Assembly (NCBI GenBank): GCA_026018925.1
Contig: JAKSZU010000165.1
Location: 1-64,000, forward strand
Reading direction: 5' to 3'
Length of the DNA: 64,000 bases
DNA from: Tupaia tana
Lineage: Eukaryota > Chordata > Mammalia > Scandentia > Tupaiidae
The notes under the pieces: generated by a model
The model's input: the letters and a program-made list of their open reading frames with translations, nothing else
Database searches by the model: none
Told to the model about the DNA's origin: nothing
Position numbers and translations under genes: made by a program
Shown here: positions 35,901 through 45,000 of the stretch, in pieces
Layout: each line of letters starts with the position of its first letter
Position numbering within the stretch: position 1 is the stretch's first letter

Positions 35901-38900
35901 GTGTGTGCCCAAGATCCCAAGAGGAGAATGGAGAAAAAGGGATTGCGGCATGGCCATTCCCCACGCCCCCACCCAAGGGTGATTTCTTGCTTTCTGTCTC
36001 TCTGTCTTTCTGGTGAGTGCATGCACCCTATAGCAAAAAGCTCTCCAAAAAAAAAAAAAAAAAAGAATTTAAAAGTTTGGGGACCTCAGATGGCATAATG
36101 GTTATGTCACTGGACTCTCATGTAGTTCACTGACCATGGTTCAAATCTTGGACCTGGAGGCTTAAAACTCATTCCATTGCTGTGTGCACGCATGCCCTAA
36201 ATCCCAAGAGGAGGATGGAGGAGAAGAGATTATGACATGGCTATTACTCCTGTGGGCAATTTCTCACTTATTGTCTCTGTTTTTCTCTCTCTGGCAAGCA
36301 CACATGCCCTATAGCAAAAATCTTTCTAAATAAGAAATAATTTAAAAGCTTTAAATTTTTATATTTGTTACAAGTTATTTCTTTTTATTTCACATGACAA
36401 TAACACTTTTACCAAAAGAAGTCTAAAATAAAGATAAAAAAACAGGTTTTTATCTTATTAAAAGTTTTATTGAGGTGCAAATAGTATCCAAAATTGCACA
36501 TATTTAATGTCCATTTTTGTATAAACTTGAAGAACTGTATACTTTTATACTACCCCTACCAGTATCAAGGATCTAAATCTTTTCATACATGAAGTGCCTT
36601 TTAAAAGTTTTTCCTACAAGGGACCAGCAGGTGGCATAGTGGTCACAGTGCTGAACTCCCACATGGCTGACTGGTTCAAGTCTAGAGCCTGGTGGCTTGC
36701 TTTCTCAGTTTCCCTCTCTCTCTGGTCAAATTTTAAAAATAGCAATAATAAGTAAAATTAAATAATTCTTTTTTTCCTACATGTGCATTTGTTAGGGAAA
36801 GACAGAGGGAAAGTGATAAATCACCACCCATGAGGAATAGTCATGATGGAATCCTTTCTCCATCTCTGATTTTATCTGGAATTTGGGACATGCACACACA
36901 TGGGTCCAGTCTTTTGTTTTCTTTTAAAATAATTATTTTATTTTATTTATTTTTATTTTTAAAAAATTTGATCAGAGAGACACAGAGATAAAGGAAAAGG
37001 GAAAATCAGAAAGCAAGCCATCAAGTCCAGAACTGAAACCACGTCAGCCATGAGAGAGTCCAATGCCTTAACCACCGTGTCACCTGTTGGCCTAATCCAG
37101 TGTGTTTTGTAGGCTGCAGATACAGGAACAAAGATGCTGGCTTAGAAATGTGTGATTCAGCCACTTTAATAACAGCACTAATTGGCTGGGCCCACGTGTC
37201 TACTTTATAAATGACCAAGATTAGTCTCTAATTAGTCCAAGCCAGGTTTTGTTAGTCTGAGTTTTATGAAAGTCCATGTACAAATCACTCTCTGGGAAAC
37301 ATCCTAGAATTTTTCTTATGAGCTACAACAACTCTTCCATTGTTTTTAGAAAAAAAAAAAGAGTACATTTCACATGACTACAGAAATGGTGACAACTCAA
37401 TCCATATTGAGCTCCTACGAAAAAGGGGAGAGATGATAAAGAAGAAGGATTACTTGATAGATATGTACTGTCAAACCTCTACATTTAATGCAGTCTGTAT
37501 TTGTAAATCCTGCCTTTAATCCAGCTTCATCCATTTCTGAGGAAAAACCTGTTGGTAAACAGCATTGTGTACAACAAGCCCTTGGATGAAAAAAGAAATA
37601 CAATACAGTATGAAATCCACAATCTTGTGAGAATTTCTAATCACAGGATGCTGTTGATTAAGGTAGGAGATTTCATCTACAGGAGCACCCAAGATCAAGG
37701 TGTGGTCATCAATGAAGAGATGATAAACTGGCCTGTTAGTTTCAAGGAGGTATGATGTCATTTCAATGTTAAATATATACAGAGGTATCTGAACAGAGTC
37801 CTGAAACAAATTTGTGTGACTACCCTTTTTAGTGTGCTGTTTTTGTTTTTGTTTTCCAATATTTTTATTTTTATTTACGTTTAATCACTATCCTTTTTAC
37901 AGTGTACAGCACGAATTTTCCCTGCATGAGTACAGTGCATATCAGACAAGACAAAGACATTACAGTCTACATTATCATCAGCAAATAGCTTTTTATTTTT
38001 GTGGCAGTTATAGGTACTTCTTTTTCCTCTGTTTCCCTCCTTCCCTAATACCCACCCTCATATTATTCCTATCCTTACTATCTCTAGTATCTACAGTTGC
38101 ACCTCATGCTACTATACTTTCCAGTCTTTCAGTTTCTACTATAGAGTGCAGACATTCATGTATTTTATTTGGTTTTAATTTCTTTTATGCATTAGATCAT
38201 TATACTTAGTTTGTAAAGTGAATTTTCCAACATGAATACATTCCACACCAATCTAGTTGGGGATACTATATATGTTATCATCAATAAATAATAATCCATT
38301 TCTGTGTCCCATAACTGTCTTGCCTTTCTATTTTTCTCCTTAATGTCTTTACTCACATTCTCCTCCTTCTCCCACCCCCTTCCCACACTAACTTAGCATT
38401 CAGTTTGCTTTACACAGGGCCAGCAGATGCTGTGCTGGTAAAGGAGCTGAGTTCTCACATGGCTACTCATGGTTTTGTGTCCTGGATCTGGTGACATAAA
38501 TATTATGCCTGGCATGTATATGTGTGTGCATGCCTAAACTTCTGAGAGGATAATGGGGGGAAAAGGTTTAAGGCATGACCAACCTCCTGAGGATTAATTT
38601 CTCACTTATTGTTTTCTGTTTGTATCTCTCTCTGGTGAAAGCAAATGACCTACAGCAGACAGCTAAAGAAAAATGAATTAAACTCTTGCCTCAGAGAAAA
38701 TATAATTTATTTTTTTAAATCTGCCTTTTTATTCCTGACTTTATACTATGTGACTTTGCTTACATACATCCTTCCTGTAGGAAAACATCTGTTTTTTAAT
38801 TGCTGATTTGTTTTCTTATGTTTGTTCAAGCAGCAGTCCAATTAAAATCAATGTGGTAATGGATATGCATACATAGTTGAACATTGTTTAATGAGAGAAA

Positions 38901-40931
38901 TGCATTTTTTATTTAATTTTTTTTGTAGATAGATTTTGAATTAGGGCATGTGTACTCGCCAGAGAGACAAAGAGATAGAAAGCTAGAAATTACCCCCCAG
39001 GTAGATGGCCATGCCACAATCCCTTTTCTTCCATTCTTCTCTCAAAATTTTGAGTTCACATTCACTTTCACCCAGTAAGATTCAAGCTGCCAGATCTGGG
39101 ACTGAAACTGCACTTAGCCACATGGGAGTCCAACAACATAAAGAGTGCGCCATCTGCTGGTCCCCAAGAAATGCATTTTTAGGAAAGTTTGTCATTGTGT
39201 GAACATAATAGATTGCACTTACATAAACCTAGATGATATTGAACATTACACATAAAATTTATATGGCCTAACCTATTATCTTATGGAACCACTATGATGT
39301 ATGCTTTTCGTCATTGACTGAATTGTCTTCTATCTTTATAGAGCACTCAACTCTTTCACATATATGTCTATATGTATGTGAAAGTGTGTATGTGAGTTTG
39401 TGTGTGTCTAAAAAAATTCCTGTATATATCCGGAAACCCTTTATCATTTGTCAACAAAGTCCTTCTTATATATTGATATTCTATAAACACAAGGAGAGTA
39501 CAGATTAAAATACCATTTATGGGGATCAGCAGTTAGTGTAATGGCTATGTTGCTGGACTCCCATGTAGTCGACTGCAGTTCGAGTCCTGGACCTGGTGGC
39601 TTAAACTCATGCCAGGCACATGTGCGTGTGTGCCCAAGATCTCAAGAGGAGAATCAAGGAGAAAGAATTGCAGTGTGGTCACCCCCCCAGGGAGGGAGTG
39701 ATTTCTCACTTTCTTTCTATCTCTCTCTGTCTTTCTAGTGAGCACATGCGCCCTGTAGCAAAAACCTCTCCAAAGAAAGAAAAAAAAAAAAATACCATTC
39801 ATGTTTGTGTAGATACCATTCTCATGTCCTCTTGTCATATTGCATACCATTTTTAAAGAATTATTTATTTAATTTGTTATTTATTATTAGTCTTCTTCAA
39901 TTTGACCAGAGACAGAGAGAAAGAGAGAGAGAGAGAGGCAGAATGTGAAAGCCAGTCAATGGATCTCCAGGGGTCAAACCATAGTTTGCCATATGAGAAT
40001 CCAGTGCCTTATCCACCCCACCATCTGCCAGCGTCTTGTATTATCATTCTTTGTTATACTAAACATCTCAAAGCATTGACTATAATGTCAGCCAATTAGA
40101 TCAAACAGAAGATTTATACAACAGGGCCCAGAAGATCACATAGTAGTTACAATGTTGGACTCCCGCATGACTGACCACAGTTTGAGTCTTGGACCTGCTG
40201 TGTAGAAACTCATGCTCAGTGCATGTGCATGCATGCCCCACATCCTGGGAAGAGATGGAAGAGAATGGATTATGATGTGGCCAATTCCCCTGTGGGCTAA
40301 TTTCTTACTTTCCCTCTCACTGTCTCTGTTTCTTTCTCTCTCTCTCCTTCTCTCTCTCTCATGAGTGCACACACCCTAAGGAAAAATTCTTTTTAAAAAA
40401 GATTTATATAACAATCATGCTTCACACATGTATTGTGTTAATATATGAAAATCAGTGCTCTACTAATGTCAGAGTCCAGAAGTGGATTAAACACATTCTT
40501 ATCATTTGGCTGGCACATGAGATTTAAGTTAACTTTTTATTGTATAACTACATATCACATTAGATATTTTGAAATCTAGAACCAAAAATCTTCTACACAA
40601 CCAGATCTGAGGACCTAGTATAAATATTCTTGGGAACATAGCTTTTCAGAATATTTACCTTGTAAAACCTGCATTGAGATTGTTTTGAAGAAAGATATTA
40701 CATAAGGGAAAAGAATGACACAAGGGATTACTTTAGTTATGTATGGGGTACAGTAATTAGGTACCTTGGAGATATTAGACAAATAATACGTAAAGAGGGC
40801 TGGCAGGTGACATGATGTTTAAAGCACTGGACTCCTACACGGTTGACCATGGTTCTTGTCCCAAACCTGTGGCTTGCTTTCTCACTTTCCCTTGCTCTCT
40901 CTCTGTATTTCTGTTCAAATTTTAAAATAAC

Positions 40932-40963
<32 letters not shown>

Positions 40964-41911
40964 CAGTTAAATAAATAATTTTTACAAAAATTAAAAATAG
41001 TAATAATACATAAAGAACAAAGGGAAGCATACTAGTTCTTCATTACGAGTCTTTCTAAGGGCGGCCAAGAGGTAGCATAGTGGTTAAGTTCTGGACGCCC
41101 ACATGGCTGACTGCAGTTTTGAGTCCTGGAACCAGAAACTTAAAACTCATGTCTGGCATTTGTGCATGGTTGCCTCAAATCCTGAGACGGCAATAAAGAA
41201 TGGATTGCAGTGTGGATATCACACCAGGATTGTGTTTTGTTTTCTCACTTTCTCTGTCTCTCTAGAGACTGCATGTACCCTATAGCAAAAATCTCTCTCT
41301 AAAACAAAACAATTAAAAGAAAACCTAACTAATATCAATGTGATGAGAGTTTAAATGATACACAGTGTTGAACTATTAAAGGCAATAGTTTTCTCCAAAG
41401 TGGAGAAAATAGAGACATCCCATCAAAACAGTTTATAACATATGATTATGACTAATGATTCTCTTTTCTGCTCAGACTCCTGAATCTGTGTGTAGTCGCA
41501 GCTGTATTCCTGGATTTCAAAAACTTCCCCAAGAAGGAAGACCTGTTTGCTGCTTTATTTGTGTCTTGTGCCCAGAGTCAGGCATTTCAAATCAAACAAG
41601 TATGAAATATATAACTACAATATTAGTCCCTACTATTGCTCAATAAAAATGAAACTGTTACTATTAGGAAAAAAAAAAAAAAAAACAAAAAACATGGGGG
41701 CCAGAAGGTGATGTGGTAGTAAAGGCACTGTCTCATGTGGCCAATTATGGTTTAATTCCCAATCCTGAATCTTGAGTCATACCATGTGCATGTGCATGTG
41801 TGCCCAAAATCTCCATAGCAGAAAGTAAAATAAGAGACTGTGGCAAGGCCATCTCCTTTGGAAGGTGATTTCTCACTTTCTATCTCTCTGCTGAACACAC
41901 TTGCCCTATAG

Positions 41912-41942
<31 letters not shown>

Positions 41943-41987
41943 GTTTCTCTCTCACACACACATACAAACACACACACATGCACACGT

Positions 41988-42022
<35 letters not shown>

Positions 42023-45000
42023 TGACTCATAGAGCACTACTCTTCTTAATTCACATATTCATTGTTTCGGTGTATTTATTTTATAAACACTATTACTACC
42101 CTATTTTGTGTAAGCTGTTATCTGGCCATGCTAATTCTATTAGACTCAACACCGAAATAATTTCCAATGGACACACTTGCAGTTTAGTGCTGGGTAAGAC
42201 AGTGTCAATCTTAGATCTCATACTGGAGCATGTTAGTCATAAAATGAAAGATGTGTCATTATCAAGGTGACCTGTGGGTGCCTTAAACTTTGAATCTGAC
42301 TTTGATACCCAGATGATAATCACAACAGAATAACAGATAAATTATTATAAAAATATTTTAAAATTTTTTTGAGAGTTTTTTTTGCTATAGGGTGTGAGCA
42401 CTTACCAGAAAGACAGAAACAGAGAGACAGAAAGTGAGAAATCACCCCCCAGGGAGGATGGCCATGCCACAATGCCTTCTCCTCCATTGTCCTCTTGGGA
42501 TCCTGGGCTCATATGTACACACGCCCAGTGTGAGTTTCTGCCACCAGGGCCAGGACTCAAACTGTCGTTGACTACATGGGAATCCAGCTACATAGCCATT
42601 ATGTCAACTGCTGGACCCAAAATATTTTAAACTTTTTCAACCATGCTCAAATACCTCTGCAATTAAGAACAAAAAATTGAATGATATCAGAATATCACAC
42701 TTTGAATTATATTGCAGAAAGAAAAAGAAACATAGTTTAAAGATTGAAGACTCAACATTCTAATCAATTTCACACTTAGGCACCTCGAAATTTGCTGTCA
42801 TACAAAATATAAAATCGGACAATTGTCAAATAAAATGTAGTACTGGCAATTGTAAAATATGGAAAATTATAAGAAATTATGCTTCTATTTTTCCAATATA
42901 TAAGGAATAAATATGGTTTGAATTCTCCCATAACTGTTATTCAATTTCAGGCATTCTAATAGTAGAGATCATTTTGATTTTCATTACTAGTAAAAATTAA
43001 CATTTATGTTCTGGTTAGAATATGCCAAGAAAAGGAAGCTTATTTTTTTTTTTTTTCGTGAATGTATCACAAAACCAAAGAGTGTGTAAAACAAGAAATA
43101 AAAACAGAGGTAGGTATGGAGACAGCCCATGGCATGGTGGTTAAGGTGACTGAATGTCACATGACTCAAATTGTGACTTGTGTTCTCAACCAGATAACTT
43201 GTAAAATACACCAGGAGTTTGTATGTTGTGCAAAATAATGATAAGGGGGAAATGTGGTGCAGAAGGAATTGTGGCATGACCATTTTACAGAGGTGGTGCT
43301 GTCTCAGTTTCTTTCTTTCTCTGGGTGTCTCTCTCTAGTAAGTGAATGTGCCTCTCAGCAATTTTTTTTTAAATGAATAATATGGAGCCCGCAGGTGGCA
43401 TGGTGGCTAAGAGTGCTGGACTGCCACATGACTGACTGCTGTTCAAGTCTTGGACTGGGTGGCTTGTTTTCTCACTTTCACTCTCTCCCTGGTAGAATTA
43501 AAAATAATATAATAATAATCTGGAAAAATTAATAAAAAGCTATTTGATGATGATGATGGGTATTTTAATGTCTTTGTATTGACTGATATGCACGGTATTC
43601 CTCCTGGAAAAAGAAATGTAATACACTGTAAAGTTCTATGTGATTCAATGTAATATAAACAAGATTATGATAATAATAAACTAAATTAATAATAAGAAGA
43701 ACAAATTAAATTAAATATGTAAGTAATTTTTTTTAGTGAATATTAGGGGCCAGTAGGTGGCATGATTCATAAGGAACTAGACCCCCACAAGACTGACCAT
43801 GGTTTGAGTCCCAGACCTGGCCACTTACTTTTCCACTTTCCCTCTCTTTTTCTGTCTCTGTCTCTCTGTCCTAAACACAAATGCCCTGGAGCAAATTTTA
43901 AAACTAATAATAAATTAATTAAATAAATTATTAGGTTAAAAAAGAAAAAGAAAAAAATGAATAAAAAAGAAAGAGTTTGGGTCCCAGAAGAAAATAACAT
44001 ATTCATGTGGATGCCAAACCTATTCCTGAGACAAAAGTCTAAAATATCTGCTGACTTTTGGAATAGAAATAGATAAAACAAGAAAAAAATGTGATTAGTT
44101 ATCACTCTAATTCTTTTTTTCTAAGAACTGTTTATTTAATTCCATTATTATTATTAATAAAATTTGCTTTAAGTCATGCACACTTACCAGAGAGATTTAG
44201 GAAGGGAAAGTGAGAAAGCAAGTTACCATGTCTGAGACTCAAACTGCAATAAGTCTTGTGGGAGCCTACGACTTTTTTTGTGTTATTTTAATTTCTTTCA
44301 TACATTCAATCACTATGCATCACTTCACTTGTAAAGTGAATTTTCCAACATGTATACATTTCTCACCAGTCCAGTTAGAGATGCCCTACATGTTATCATC
44401 AACAAATAATAATCCATTCTTATGTCCCATAAATGTCTTGCCTTTCTGTTTTACTCCTTAATGTCTTTCCTAAGACTCTCCTTCTTCCATCATCTTCCCA
44501 CACTAGGATATTTACTGCCATGACACCTGCTGACCCCTACTGTAATTCTTTTAGAAGATATTGGGTTGTAAGAGTCACCATGCACTTTTAGTTTTTTTTT
44601 CCTCTGAAAAAATGTGTCATGACTTTTTCAACAGCCCAACAATATTGCCTCGATATTACCAAAAGTAAATAGTTGAGTTAATATTAGACACACCACCCAT
44701 TTTTCTAAAAAATAAAGGAATTTAAATGCAGACATACTTATTGATTTCCATAATCTCTGTGGCTGCTTTCGTGCTACATAACAATAGAAGTGTGTATTTG
44801 CAACAGAAACCCCATAATGTATAAAGGCAAAAATATTACTAGCCTCTCAAAAAGAAAAGAAAGATTTATAAACTATGCTTTCAAATGTATATAAATGGAT
44901 ACCTCAAAAAGAACATTCCATCTTTCTATCATGTAATTATAATACCAATTCCTCAAACAACAGCTATATAGAAACAATCAAATTCCATTCAAGATTTAAA

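Noticed and set aside
41752-42030. Cys/Val- and Arg/Glu-rich ORF
   Set aside because: Translation of CA and CT microsatellites.
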